DNA from: Azospirillum brasilense
Lineage (GTDB): Bacteria > Pseudomonadota > Alphaproteobacteria > Azospirillales > Azospirillaceae
Length of the DNA stretch: 64,000 nt
Assembly: GCF_007827815.1 (NCBI RefSeq)
Contig: NZ_VITH01000008.1
Coordinates: 248,001-312,000 of the forward strand
Direction: 5' to 3'
Shown here: positions 46,383 through 58,775 of the stretch, in pieces
Layout of the letters: each line of letters begins with the position of its first letter
How positions within the stretch are numbered: the first letter of the stretch is position 1
Program-made: the position numbers and the translations under genes
The notes under the pieces: model-generated
What the model saw: the letters and a program-made list of their open reading frames with translations, nothing else
Databases searched by the model: none
What the model was told of the DNA's origin: nothing

Positions 46383-46856
46383 TCAGACGAGATCGTGGCG
46401 GTTCACCGGCCACCAGTCTTCGTCAAGAAGCTGGTCAAGTCCGTAAGGGCATTCGGAAGGAAGGGCATGTTCATCAACGCGATCCTGTCCAAGCCCGTCG
46501 GTGGCGAAGCCGCGTCCACGGCGGAACGCGGACGGAAGATCGACATGCCCCTTCAGGCTGGGACTGTCGGCCAGCGCATCGACGGCCGCCGCACGCTGTT
46601 CGCGTACGGACTTCCGCCAACCGCTGCGCGGGTCGGAAGCCGGAGAGAACTCCAGTTTCAAAAGATGCTCGATGATACGGGCAAGATGGCTGTTGATCGC
46701 ACGCCGGTCGTTCCTGCCCATATCCTCGATCTCCTCCGCCACATGATCCCAATCAATGGGCGTGTTGAGGCGTTCGCGGGCGGCCTCGCGGAGAAGGCGG
46801 GCCTGTTCCTGGGTCCAGGCGTAGAAGTCGTCGTCGTAGCCGATCCGGCTGTCCAT
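46383..46856 (-). CDS. DUF29 family protein
   Basis: 157 residues. It begins GYDDDFYAWTQEQARLLRE and contains ERLNTPIDWDHVAEEIEDMGRNDR, the exact pattern of DUF29, a helical family common in cyanobacteria and alphaproteobacteria with no assigned activity. It lies between metF and metH (53 bp after metF, 58 bp before metH) on the same strand and is probably transcribed with them. Whether it acts in methionine metabolism is open. Confidence 0.85.
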   Translation of the reverse strand: MDSRIGYDDDFYAWTQEQARLLREAARERLNTPIDWDHVAEEIEDMGRNDRRAINSHLARIIEHLLKLEFSPASDPRSGWRKSVREQRAAAVDALADSPSLKGHVDLPSAFRRGRGFATDGLGQDRVDEHALPSECPYGLDQLLDEDWWPVNRHDLV

Positions 46857-46909
46857 GGCCCTTCCTCCGCGACCGCGATCATCCGCAACACCCTAGCACA
46901 GGGGGGCGG

Positions 46910-49018
<2,109 letters not shown>

Positions 49019-49180
49019 TTAGGCACGGATCAAAGGGATCGCGCGGATTTTCCGGGCGATGTCCTGTCCGGCAGCCTCCGTTGCCGCCCGTCGGGGGGAC
49101 TTTCCCATCGGACGTGGCGCAATGGGAGCGCGGAACGGATGCCCCGCCCAAAGTCGTGTCCCCAGAAAGAGCCGTCGCCG

Positions 49181-49957
49181 ATGAAGCTGGCCAATCTCTC
49201 CCGCTCCCTTCTTCGCTCGGCCGCCGTGGCCGTTGTCGCCCTCGGCATGGCGGGCTGCGCGACCGCGCCCGGCAGCAACGAGGCCGACGCCACGGTCAGC
49301 GATCCGCTGGAGATCCCCAACCGATTCGTCTTCGCCGTCAACGAGACCGCGGACATCCTGCTGATCCGTCCGGCGGCGGAGGTCTATGTCGGCGTCGTCC
49401 CCGACCCGATGCGTCAGGCGGTGCACAATTTCATCCAGAACCTGCTCGGCCCGCTCTACATCGCCAACAACCTGCTGCAGGGCAATTTCGAGGGCGCCCA
49501 GATCGCCACCGGCCGGTTCATGACCAACACCATCCTCGGCCTCGGCGGTCTCGCCGATGTGGCGACGGAGGCCGGAATCGGCGACCGTCCGGAGGATTTC
49601 GGCCAGACGCTGGGCGTCTGGGGCGTCGGACCGGGCCCCTATGTGGTGCTGCCTTTCCTCGGCCCGTCGAACGTCCGCGACACGCTGGGCTACGGGGTCG
49701 ACACGCTGGCCGACCCGTTCCGCATCGGCACCAACGCCGCCGGGGCGGACAACGCCATGTACGGGCGGACCGCCGCCGCCGGCCTGGACCGCCGCTCGCA
49801 GCTCCTGCGCGAGATCGACGATCTGCGCAAGAACTCGCTGGACTTCTACGCGACGGCCCGCAGCCTCTACGCGCAGCAGCGCCGCGCCGCGATCGCCAAC
49901 GACATCGCGCCGGCGACGCCGGAATTCCCCGATTTCGACGAACCCGCCAAGAAATAA
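49181..49957 (+). CDS. mlaA: MlaA-family outer-membrane lipoprotein
   Basis: 258 residues from the ATG at 49181. The signal ends in a lipobox, VALGMAGCATA, so the mature Cys is lipidated. Family blocks are DPLEIPNRFVFAVNE, RFMTNTILGLGGLADVA and the C-terminal LGYGVDTLADPF. MlaA takes misplaced phospholipids from the outer leaflet and passes them to MlaC. The mlaC gene follows 92 bp downstream, as in many alphaproteobacteria. The frame is open upstream but that part has no lipoprotein features. Confidence 0.93.
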   Translation: MKLANLSRSLLRSAAVAVVALGMAGCATAPGSNEADATVSDPLEIPNRFVFAVNETADILLIRPAAEVYVGVVPDPMRQAVHNFIQNLLGPLYIANNLLQGNFEGAQIATGRFMTNTILGLGGLADVATEAGIGDRPEDFGQTLGVWGVGPGPYVVLPFLGPSNVRDTLGYGVDTLADPFRIGTNAAGADNAMYGRTAAAGLDRRSQLLREIDDLRKNSLDFYATARSLYAQQRRAAIANDIAPATPEFPDFDEPAKK

Positions 49958-50049
49958 GGAGGAGGCCTGCCGCGGCGCGACCGTCCGCGCTCGATCCTTT
50001 CGCCGATTGAGTGTTGACAAAGCCCCCGCGGCAGCCACTTTTGCCTGCC

Positions 50050-50670
50050 ATGCTGATGACACGTCGCCTGTTTCTTGTGTGCGCGGCCCTGCTCGCGGTG
50101 AGCAGCTGGGCCGGCCGTCCCGCCGCCGCACAGTCGGCCGATCCGGGCGCGACCGCGTTCATCCAATCGCTGGGGAACGAGGCCGTCGCCACCTTCTCGA
50201 ACAAGAGCCTGTCGCGCGAACAGGCGGTGCAGCGCTTCCGCACCCTGCTCTACCAGGGCTTCGACGTGGCCTACATCGGTCGCTGGGTGCTGGGCCGCTA
50301 CTGGAACTCCGCCACGCCGCAGCAGCACGACGAGTACCAGAAGCTCTTCGAGCGGCTGATCGTCAACACCTACGCCGACCGCTTCGTCGAATATTCGGGC
50401 GAGACCTTCCGCATCTCCGGATCCCGCGTCGAAGGCGAAGCGGACACCATGGTCAGCACCCAGATCGTCCGCCCCAACGGCCCGCCGGTGAATGTGGACT
50501 GGCGCGTGCGCAAGCGCGACACCGCCTACAAGATCATCGACGTGGTTGTCGAGGGCGTCAGCATGGGCGTGACCCAGCGCCAGGAGTTCGCCTCCGTCAT
50601 CGGCCAGAACGGCGGACGGGTCGAAGGGCTGCTCCAGGCGCTCCGCCAAAAGGTCGGCAGCGCCGGCTGA
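50050..50670 (+). CDS. mlaC: MlaC-family periplasmic phospholipid-binding protein
   Basis: 206 residues from the ATG at 50050 (ATG 50056 also possible). Signal peptide about 1-30 (LFLVCAALLAVSSWAGRPAAAQ). The mature domain contains FIQSLGNEAVATFSN, YIGRWVLGRYW and VEGVSMGVTQRQEFASVI, diagnostic for MlaC/Ttg2D. It shuttles phospholipids between MlaA and the inner-membrane MlaFEDB complex, whose genes are not in the window. A clear terminator ends the mlaA-mlaC transcript. Confidence 0.92.
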   Translation: MLMTRRLFLVCAALLAVSSWAGRPAAAQSADPGATAFIQSLGNEAVATFSNKSLSREQAVQRFRTLLYQGFDVAYIGRWVLGRYWNSATPQQHDEYQKLFERLIVNTYADRFVEYSGETFRISGSRVEGEADTMVSTQIVRPNGPPVNVDWRVRKRDTAYKIIDVVVEGVSMGVTQRQEFASVIGQNGGRVEGLLQALRQKVGSAG

Positions 50671-50703
50671 TTGTTCGCTCCCGGCATGAGAGTACTATCT
50701 TGC

Positions 50704-50728
50704 GGGCCGCCTTCGGGCGGCCCTTTTT
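50704..50728 (+). terminator. Rho-independent terminator after mlaC
   Basis: GGGCCGCC / GGCGGCCC stem (8 bp) with a TTCG tetraloop and five T (50724-50728), 33 bp after the mlaC stop. Confidence 0.92.
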
Positions 50729-50843
50729 CATGGCGGCTTTTTCATGATGGTCCAAACGGCGATTCCGTGACGAACACCGCCGGAAGGGGTATGGTCGCGC
50801 CCGAAGCCTCTCTTGTGTGTTGCAGCAGCGGGCGCCCCATCCG

Positions 50844-52325
50844 ATGGCCGACCGGACTCCGAACGAGATCGACGAGATCAAGGCGATCATCCTCGCCCAT
50901 CAGACCTGGCTGACCCGGCGCGGCGGACGGCGGGCCGACCTCAGCTTCCGCGATCTCTCGAATCTCAACCTCGACCGCGTGAACCTGAACGGAGCGAAGC
51001 TGGCCGGGGCCAACCTGGTCGGTGCCCGCCTCGTCCGCGCCGACCTTTCGCAGGCCGACCTGTTCGGCGCCGACATGGAGGGGGCGAACCTGACCGCCTC
51101 GACCCTGATCGGGGCCGACCTGCGTGGCGCCAACCTGCACCGGGCCATCCTGACCGACGCGAACCTGCGTGGCGCCGACTTCCGCGCCGGATCGCTGATG
51201 AACGGGACGGACGACAAGCCGCGCAGCGACGGCGTCACCCGCCTGACCGAGGCCAAGATGGAGCGCTCCATCCTGGCCGGAGCGAACTTCACGGGCTGCG
51301 ACCTCAGCGGCGCCGATCTCAACGACGCCGATCTGACGGGCGCCGACATGACCGCCGCCGTGCTGGTCGGCGCCGATTTCTGGGGTGCCACGCTGGACGG
51401 CGTGACCTTCGACGGCACGACCATCGACGAGGCGACGCTCGACCGCAACTACCTGCCGGCCTCCCTTCCCAAGAACGCCATCGTCAAACCGGCCTACAAG
51501 CCGATGCCATCGGGCGTCTTCCTGGAGGCCGTCGCAGAGCATGAGCGGTGGGTGAACAGTCAGGGCGCCGAGGGCCGGCACCTCGATCTCGATCTCGTAT
51601 CGGTGATCGGGGCCGACCTGACCGGACGCGTGCTCGCCGCCGCCCGGCTGCGCCGCTGCCGCCTGATGGGGGTACGGTTGCGCAAGGCCAGCCTGGAGAT
51701 GGCCGACCTCTCCTACACCGAGATGATCGGGGCCGACCTGACGGAAGCCTGCCTGAACGGCACCAACCTGCGCCGCGCCGGGCTGTCCCGCGCCGTTCTG
51801 GCGCGCGCCGACGCCCGTCCGGCCCGGCTGTCCGGCGACCGACCCTGGCCCGCCAATTTCGACGGGGCCAACCTGACCGGCGCCGACCTGCGCGACGCCC
51901 GGATGGAGGACGCGGTGCTGCGGTCCGCCAAGCTGGGCGGGGCGAAGCTCGACGGCACGGGGATCACCGTGGCCGTCGACACCGCCCCGCCGCCGCCGCC
52001 GGTGCCGGAGGAACGGCGGGCGCAGAAGCGCTACGCCCAGCCCTGTCTGGTCGTCCAGACCGACCACGGCGCCCACTCCTCCCGCAACTGGTCGATCGGC
52101 GGCGTCAGTTTCTACGCTCCGGACGACCTGTTCGAGGAGGGCGAGACGATCGAGGGTCGCCTGTCCATCACCGGGCGGGACGACGTCACCGCCACCGCGC
52201 GGATGGTGGTGGTGCACAAGGGCGTTGGGAAGGGACAGGTGTCCGTGCGCTTCCACCAGTATGGCGACGATCTCAAGCAGCTCCTGAAGACCGCCTTCCT
52301 GGAGCATCAGAAGCTGGAAGGGTAA
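50844..52325 (+). CDS. Pentapeptide-repeat protein with C-terminal PilZ domain
   Basis: 493 residues from the ATG at 50844. Pentapeptide blocks run about residues 30-125 and 150-195, and again about 250-365. Each is introduced by an H-x-x-W module (LAHQTWLTRRGGRRADL; AEHERWVNSQGAEGRHLDL). From about residue 388 a PilZ domain follows: RRAQKRY supplies the arginine switch, then NWSIGGVSF supplies the N/D-x-S-x-x-G motif that binds cyclic di-GMP, and the domain runs to about residue 488. It is therefore a probable c-di-GMP-controlled scaffold. Paralogue of the 15182 protein, which lacks PilZ. No strong ribosome site; a GTG at 50817 is in frame. Confidence 0.82.
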   Translation: MADRTPNEIDEIKAIILAHQTWLTRRGGRRADLSFRDLSNLNLDRVNLNGAKLAGANLVGARLVRADLSQADLFGADMEGANLTASTLIGADLRGANLHRAILTDANLRGADFRAGSLMNGTDDKPRSDGVTRLTEAKMERSILAGANFTGCDLSGADLNDADLTGADMTAAVLVGADFWGATLDGVTFDGTTIDEATLDRNYLPASLPKNAIVKPAYKPMPSGVFLEAVAEHERWVNSQGAEGRHLDLDLVSVIGADLTGRVLAAARLRRCRLMGVRLRKASLEMADLSYTEMIGADLTEACLNGTNLRRAGLSRAVLARADARPARLSGDRPWPANFDGANLTGADLRDARMEDAVLRSAKLGGAKLDGTGITVAVDTAPPPPPVPEERRAQKRYAQPCLVVQTDHGAHSSRNWSIGGVSFYAPDDLFEEGETIEGRLSITGRDDVTATARMVVVHKGVGKGQVSVRFHQYGDDLKQLLKTAFLEHQKLEG

Positions 52326-52333
52326 CGGAGGGC

Positions 52334-52364
52334 GGCTCCCCCTCCCGGGTGGGGAGAGGGAGCC
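52334..52364. terminator. Hairpin between convergent pentapeptide-PilZ and ettA genes
   Basis: GGCTCCC at 52334-52340 pairs with GGGAGCC at 52358-52364, with further C/G pairing inside. No T-run. Probable shared transcript end or GC-rich repeat. Confidence 0.45.
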
Positions 52365-52379
52365 AGCCGGAGCCGCCGC

Positions 52380-54056
<1,677 letters not shown>

Positions 54057-54179
54057 GCGCCGCTCCGACCCTTCTGCACAAAAAGGAAAAATCCAGGACG
54101 CCACCCGCGGCGCCACTTCGCTCGTTCAGGGTTTTAGCGCATAAGGACGCGGCATGAAACGGCGAAGGAGGGAAGCCGG

Positions 54180-54647
54180 GTGGTCGAGATTTATGTGGAT
54201 GCCGATGCCTGCCCGGTAAAGTCGGAAATTTACCGGGTGGCCGGGCGCAACGGAATCAAGGTGTGGATCGTCAGCAACGGTCCGCTCCGCCTGCCCAATG
54301 AATGCCTGTCGGAACTGGTCGTCGTCGGGTCGGAGTTCGACGCCGCCGACAACTGGATCGCCGAGCACGCGACCGAGACCGACGTCGTGGTCACCGCCGA
54401 CATCCAGCTCGCCGACCGCTGCGTCAAGAGGCGCGCCGTGGTGATCGGCCCGACCGGCCGCCCCTTCACCGAGGACAGCATCGGCTCGGCCATCGCCACC
54501 CGCGCGCTGATGCAGGACCTGCGCGACATGGGCGTGGTCAGCGGCGGCAACAAGCCGATGAGCCAGCAGGACAAGTCGAAGTTCCTGCAGACGCTCGATC
54601 AGGCGGTGCAGGCGCTGAAGGCCGAGCGGCGGCCGAAATGGCGGTGA
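54180..54647 (+). CDS. YaiI/YqxD (DUF188) family protein
   Basis: 155 residues from a GTG at 54180 with GGAGGG 7-9 bases upstream. The N-terminus VEIYVDADACPVKSEIYRVA and the C-terminal block NKPMSQQDKSKFLQTLDQA are diagnostic of DUF188, a PIN-like-fold family with conserved Asp residues. No activity is assigned. It is divergent from ettA across 123 bp. Confidence 0.92.
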   Translation: MVEIYVDADACPVKSEIYRVAGRNGIKVWIVSNGPLRLPNECLSELVVVGSEFDAADNWIAEHATETDVVVTADIQLADRCVKRRAVVIGPTGRPFTEDSIGSAIATRALMQDLRDMGVVSGGNKPMSQQDKSKFLQTLDQAVQALKAERRPKWR

Positions 54648-54681
54648 ACCGTCAACCGGGCAAGGTTCACTGGGGCAAGGT

Positions 54682-56019
54682 TCACTGGGGCAACGCGCCC
54701 GCCTGACCGGCGGCGAAGGCCCGCGCCTGCCCGTGCGTGACGATCCCCCGACGGTCGAGCTGCTTCAGCAGGACCGCGGCCAGTTCCGCCTCGACCAGCG
54801 CGGGGGAGAAGGGACCCAGGCGGCGGTCGGCCGCGACGCCGAAGGCGGCGGCCAGACGCTCCAGCGACGCCCCGTCCGGGGGCCCCTCCAAGGCCGGGTC
54901 GAGCGCTGCGGCCAGCCGCACGAGGTCGAGCGTCGGCGGTGCCTCCGGTTCCGGCAGGCCGGCGTCGCGGCAGGCGCGGGCCAACGTGCGGAGCGACGCC
55001 TCGACCCCCACGCCGACCACCGCGCAGCCGCGCAGGGCGTCGGCGATCACCGGCCAGGCCGCGGCGAAGGGCCGGGCGCCCGCCACCATCGCCGTGGTCA
55101 CGCCGTGGAGCGCGGAGCCCTCCGCCGGGATGGGGGCGCCGGGGTCGATGAACAGCTCCAGAGAAAGGCTGCGGAAGACGCGCGGCCCGACCATCCGCAC
55201 CGTGCCCACCGCGACGACCGGCCCGTCCTCCGGGCGGCCGGTGACGGGCGTGGCGGCGGTGGCGACCCACAGGCTGACCAACGGCAACGCCAGCAGCGGG
55301 TCCTCGTCGCCGAGGTGGACGGGACGGGCGTTCGGGCGCAGGAGCAGCCGCTCGCCGGACAGCAGCGGCTGCGCCTCGCCGGCCTTCGCCGGAAAGACCA
55401 GGGCGATCCCCGACTGAAGCCCCAGATCCTTGACGCGCACCGGCACCTCGCCGCCCTGGGCGCGGCGCAGCAGGGCGGAGACCATCTGGCCGTTTTCGCG
55501 CGCCCGCTCGATGGCGCGGAACAGCTCGGGGCGCGACAGGTGGTCGTAGATGTCGGCCCCCACCGCCAGACCGAGATGGGCGGAGGCCGCGGGGTTCAGC
55601 GTCTCGATCCGCCCGAAGTCGTCGAGCACCACCACCGGCTCCTCCAGCGCGGCGATCACGCCGGCCAGCCGCTCGCCGGGACGCGCCTCACCATGGCGGC
55701 CATGGCGCAGGGCCTCCGCCGCCGCCCGCGCGAGGTCGCCGGCCTCGTCCTCCTTCGCGTCGGCGGCGAGGGAGGCGGCGTTGCGCCCGCGCCACGCCGA
55801 CAGGGTCTCGCGCAGCCGGCCCAGATCGCGGAAATGGCGGTTCAGCCGGGCGAAGGCCATCCACAGCGCCAGCACGCCGAGCCCGACGGCCCCCATGTCC
55901 AGCAGGGAGCGCTCGGGGTCGGCGACGGCCAGCCGCCCGATCTCAACCCCCAGGAAGGCGAGCGCCACGCCCGCCACCGCAAAGCCCAGCACCGCCGAAC
56001 GCCACGCCCCGCCCCGCAT
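54682..56019 (-). CDS. Membrane PAS protein with degenerate DnaQ-like exonuclease domain
   Basis: 445 residues from the ATG at 56019, with GGAGG 7 bases upstream. Two helices (about 8-28 and 40-58), a linker, a PAS domain (about 105-200, VVVLDDFGRIETLNPAASAHL), and a C-terminal region with the RNase H-like exonuclease order (VVAVGTVRM, FIDPGAPIPAEGSALHGVT, VVGVGVEASLRTL, LDLVRLAAALDP). The catalytic acids of the D-E-D-D family are not where expected: the first motif lacks D-x-E and the later ones lack Asp. It may bind nucleic acid or sense without cutting. Related active exonuclease-PAS proteins exist in alphaproteobacteria. Confidence 0.68.
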   Translation of the reverse strand: MRGGAWRSAVLGFAVAGVALAFLGVEIGRLAVADPERSLLDMGAVGLGVLALWMAFARLNRHFRDLGRLRETLSAWRGRNAASLAADAKEDEAGDLARAAAEALRHGRHGEARPGERLAGVIAALEEPVVVLDDFGRIETLNPAASAHLGLAVGADIYDHLSRPELFRAIERARENGQMVSALLRRAQGGEVPVRVKDLGLQSGIALVFPAKAGEAQPLLSGERLLLRPNARPVHLGDEDPLLALPLVSLWVATAATPVTGRPEDGPVVAVGTVRMVGPRVFRSLSLELFIDPGAPIPAEGSALHGVTTAMVAGARPFAAAWPVIADALRGCAVVGVGVEASLRTLARACRDAGLPEPEAPPTLDLVRLAAALDPALEGPPDGASLERLAAAFGVAADRRLGPFSPALVEAELAAVLLKQLDRRGIVTHGQARAFAAGQAGALPQ

Positions 56020-56116
56020 CGGGCCGCCTCCACACACTGTCAGGAAGTGGCGACTGTAGCGCCCCGGGACGCCGGCGGAAAGGGAGCGGGCGGACGAGCC
56101 CCCCGCCCCATGCCGG

Positions 56117-56800
56117 CTAGTTCGCCGCGAAGCAGTAGAGCAGCCCCGCCCCGCCCGTGCCCTTCAGGGCGTCCTGGCTGCAGCCCCCACGCGTCAGGTG
56201 CGAGCTGTTCCAGGATTTGGCCGGCGGGTCGTCGCTCAGCCCGATGCGGTCGTGATGGCCGACCATGGCCGCACCCTCGGCCCCGCTGCGGGTCCAGTTG
56301 CCGCAGGTGCGGTCCTCCGCGCCGTCGAAGGCCCGGCCGTCCGGCTGGCTGCCGGTCAGGATGTCGTGGGTGTTGGGGGTGTCGCCGCGGCCTTTGACCG
56401 TCTCGCCGGTTTCGGTCAGCCCGGTCTCCTTGGTCAGACCGTTGGCGGCGTGCAGATCCTCCACAGTGCGGGCGATCACCTGCCCCTTGGCGTTCTGCCA
56501 GGGGCCGGCGCCGATGCGGTCGCGGGCGTTGACCGCGGGCCGCCCGTCCGCCGCCTGGGTGGACAGATAGGCCTTCCAGTCGCGGTTTCCCGCCCCGACG
56601 GCCTGCGCCAGCTGCCGGCAGTGGCGGTCAGCACCCTCCAGGCCGCCGAGATCGGCGCCCGTCCCCGATCCCACGCTGGTGATGAAGAAGGTCATGCCCG
56701 GGGAACCTCCGGACGTCTGTGCGGATGCCGGTGCCGCGGTCAACAGCACCGCCGCCGATAGCGCAGCGCCGATACCAGCCCCAAAGATGGTGCGGACCAT
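56117..56800 (-). CDS. Secreted lectin-like / endostatin-like protein
   Basis: 227 residues from the ATG at 56800 with GGGGAGGG about 5 bases upstream. Signal peptide 1-28 (AALSAAVLLTAAPASAQ). The mature part has the pattern GADRHCRQLAQAVGAGNRDWKAYLST, RIGAGPWQNAKG and TCGNWTRSG, with Cys placed as in collagen NC10/endostatin- and C-type-lectin-like bacterial proteins. Ligand and role unknown. Divergent from a TadG-like gene across a 399-bp region. Confidence 0.65.
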   Translation of the reverse strand: MVRTIFGAGIGAALSAAVLLTAAPASAQTSGGSPGMTFFITSVGSGTGADLGGLEGADRHCRQLAQAVGAGNRDWKAYLSTQAADGRPAVNARDRIGAGPWQNAKGQVIARTVEDLHAANGLTKETGLTETGETVKGRGDTPNTHDILTGSQPDGRAFDGAEDRTCGNWTRSGAEGAAMVGHHDRIGLSDDPPAKSWNSSHLTRGGCSQDALKGTGGAGLLYCFAAN

Positions 56801-57199
56801 GGGTACCCTCCCCTGCCTTGTTGTTCAGACGATGGTGGATCGTGGACGCCGGGACGGACGGCTTTATTCCCGCATCCTTTCGGCGCATCGCCGAGCCGCA
56901 TGGCCGATCCTTCTTTTTCGCCCTTCCGATGCCGCGCGGAATCTTTATGGTCTCTGGCGGTCCCGCCATGCCGGACCGCCGAAGGGATTTAATACGAATT
57001 TCGAACCATTTTGCCTTCATAACGATAAAAAGCTTCGCATAACTCAAAATAATAATGAGAGAATGCGCGAACGAACACACGCTCTCGTTATAACGCTTTT
57101 AAACATTCAAAGACTTATTTGACCGCCGTTAATCGCTCATTAAGGCAAACCCGGCAGATTTGGTCTTGCGTTCTCCTTCACATTTTTTTGGGTCCGGCG
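56801..57199. other. Divergent intergenic region, AT-rich at the right
   Basis: 399 bp with no supported gene. The right half (56985-57120) is AT-rich. It contains the perfect CtrA-type box at 57129-57143. Confidence 0.4.
57129..57143 (+). promoter_or_regulatory. Perfect CtrA-type box TTAA-N7-TTAA
   Basis: TTAA at 57129-57132 and 57140-57143 separated by TCGCTCA (7 bases), 57 bp before the TadG-like start. In Caulobacter CtrA drives pilus (Flp/Tad) genes, so the context fits. Confidence 0.6.
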
Positions 57200-57646
57200 A
57201 TGGTGATGGTCTACCACCCTTACGCGCTCCAGCATCGGCAGGAACGGCGCTCCGGGCGCAGGCTTGCGCTGGCCTTGATCGTCGCACTCGGCCTCCCCCT
57301 GACGGTGGGCGCCGGCTACACCCTGGAGACGGTGCGCGGTTACGCCGTGCAGGCCCGTTTGGCGCAGGCGGTGGACGCGGCGGCCCTGGCCGGTGGGCGG
57401 GTGATGTTCGACGACCAGCGGGACGGTCACATCCGCAGCTTCTTCGACAACGCCTTTTCCAGGAGCTTCCTGGGCGCCCACACCGCGGTGCTGAAGATCG
57501 AGGACGACACGCGCAGCGGTGTGCTGACGGTGCATGGACAAGCGACGGTGAAGGCGCTGTTCACCCGCGTCCTGGGTGGCAGCGATCTGATCGTGGAGGC
57601 GCAGTCGGTCGTCCGCCGCAATGTTCGTGGCCGCAAGGGGGCTTAA
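57200..57646 (+). CDS. TadE/TadG-like pilus assembly protein
   Basis: 148 residues from the ATG at 57200 (57206 also in frame). One transmembrane helix, residues about 28-48 (LALALIVALGLPLTVGAGYTLE), is followed by VQARLAQAVDAAALAGGR, the A-x-x-L-A-G pattern at the start of TadG/TadE-type periplasmic domains. The C-terminal beta-rich part is about 70 residues, shorter than full TadG. No other tad or flp gene is present. A perfect CtrA-type box lies 57 bp upstream. Confidence 0.7.
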   Translation: MVMVYHPYALQHRQERRSGRRLALALIVALGLPLTVGAGYTLETVRGYAVQARLAQAVDAAALAGGRVMFDDQRDGHIRSFFDNAFSRSFLGAHTAVLKIEDDTRSGVLTVHGQATVKALFTRVLGGSDLIVEAQSVVRRNVRGRKGA

Positions 57647-57787
57647 CCCCTCGGAACCGCAACCCTCGGCGCCGTCGGATGGACGGCCACCACGGCGCCG
57701 TGCCCCTGCCCGAATTTTTTAAGGCATCGGGAAGCTTTGCGCTGATACCATACGGGACCAAGTTCACCCACAAGCCGCCCCGCCCCC

Positions 57788-58252
57788 GTGTCCAGCATCC
57801 TGTCCCTATCATCGGCGTCGAGCGCTCAGTCCCTGTCCGGGATGGGTCGGCTTCGGCAGATGTTGGCCAGCGAAGCCATTGCGGTGCAGCCCATCCGGCG
57901 CGTGCCGGGGGAACAGGAGCGCCGGCGCTCCGACGACGTCTCGGCCACCGACGACGCGCTGAAAAGCGGAAACCGCACGGAACTGGGCGGAGCGGACGGC
58001 AACCGCGCCGGCCGCGCCGGTTCCTCCTCGAAATTCGCTTTGGACGATGCGGAGGCCGGCGACCGGCCGGTGACCGGCGCGTCTCCACGCCTGAGCGCCA
58101 AGCCCAACGCCGGCTTCCTCGCGCAAAGCATCCATCAGGACGCCATGGGCAGCGGCCTGCACATCGAACCCTGGTCCGCCGCCATCACCGCCTACCGCAA
58201 GGCCGACGCCGCGGCCTATGCGACCGGTGCGTCGGCTGGGGTGTCCGTCTAG
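57788..58252 (+). CDS. Hypothetical protein, 154 residues
   Basis: Starts at a GTG at 57788. The first 110 residues are Ser/Arg/Ala-rich and probably disordered; the C-terminal 45, from GFLAQSIHQDAMGSGLHIEP to YRKADAA, are better ordered and look like a short conserved helical motif. No signal, membrane helix or catalytic motif. It lies 141 bp downstream of the TadG-like gene on the same strand. Function unknown. Confidence 0.55.
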   Translation: MSSILSLSSASSAQSLSGMGRLRQMLASEAIAVQPIRRVPGEQERRRSDDVSATDDALKSGNRTELGGADGNRAGRAGSSSKFALDDAEAGDRPVTGASPRLSAKPNAGFLAQSIHQDAMGSGLHIEPWSAAITAYRKADAAAYATGASAGVSV

Positions 58253-58289
58253 ACAGCGCACCCTTGACGGTGGTTCAAGACCCCATCGC

Positions 58290-58775
58290 TCAGGACGAGG
58301 AATCCTCGCCGTAGATCTGCTCCTGCTGGTAGGCGGTCAGGCCCACGCGCTGGATCAGGTCGAGCTGGGTCTCCAGCCAGTCGATGTGCTCCTCGGTGTC
58401 CTCCAGGATCTCCCGGAAGATCTCGCGGCTCTGATAGTCGCGCACCGCGTCGCAGTCGGCGATGGCCTCCAGCAGGTTGCCGCGGTTGTGGCTCTCGATG
58501 CCGAGGTCGGCGGTGAACATCTCCGGCAGGTCCTCGCCGATCTTCAGCTTGTGCAGGTCCTGCAGGTTGGGAAGACCTTCCAGGAACAGGATGCGCTCGA
58601 TCAGCTTGTCGGCGTGCTTCATCTCGCCGATGGATTCCTCGTAGACCTTGCCGGCCAGCCGGTGCAGGCCCCAGTTCTTCAACATGCGGGCGTGCAGGAA
58701 ATACTGGTTGATGGCCGTCAGCTCGTTCGTCAGAATCGTGTTGAGGTGCCGGATAACCTTCGGATCACCTTTCAT
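58290..58775 (-). CDS. bfr: Bacterioferritin
   Basis: 161 residues; the 24-mer haem-containing iron-storage protein. Ferroxidase ligands E18, E51, H54, E94 and H130 and haem ligand M52 (GEMKHAD) all align with E. coli numbering without gaps. Position 127, Glu in E. coli, is Thr (EDTEEHIDW). One ferroxidase metal ligand is therefore altered, as expected of subunits that work in mixed 24-mers. Bfd, its reductase, is encoded at 21711. Ends 37 bp from the convergent unknown gene. Confidence 0.95.
   Translation of the reverse strand: MKGDPKVIRHLNTILTNELTAINQYFLHARMLKNWGLHRLAGKVYEESIGEMKHADKLIERILFLEGLPNLQDLHKLKIGEDLPEMFTADLGIESHNRGNLLEAIADCDAVRDYQSREIFREILEDTEEHIDWLETQLDLIQRVGLTAYQQEQIYGEDSSS

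Noticed and set aside
42701..46675. 1324-residue open frame opposite metH
   Set aside because: Antisense shadow of metH with biased His/Asp/Leu/Val content and no domain.
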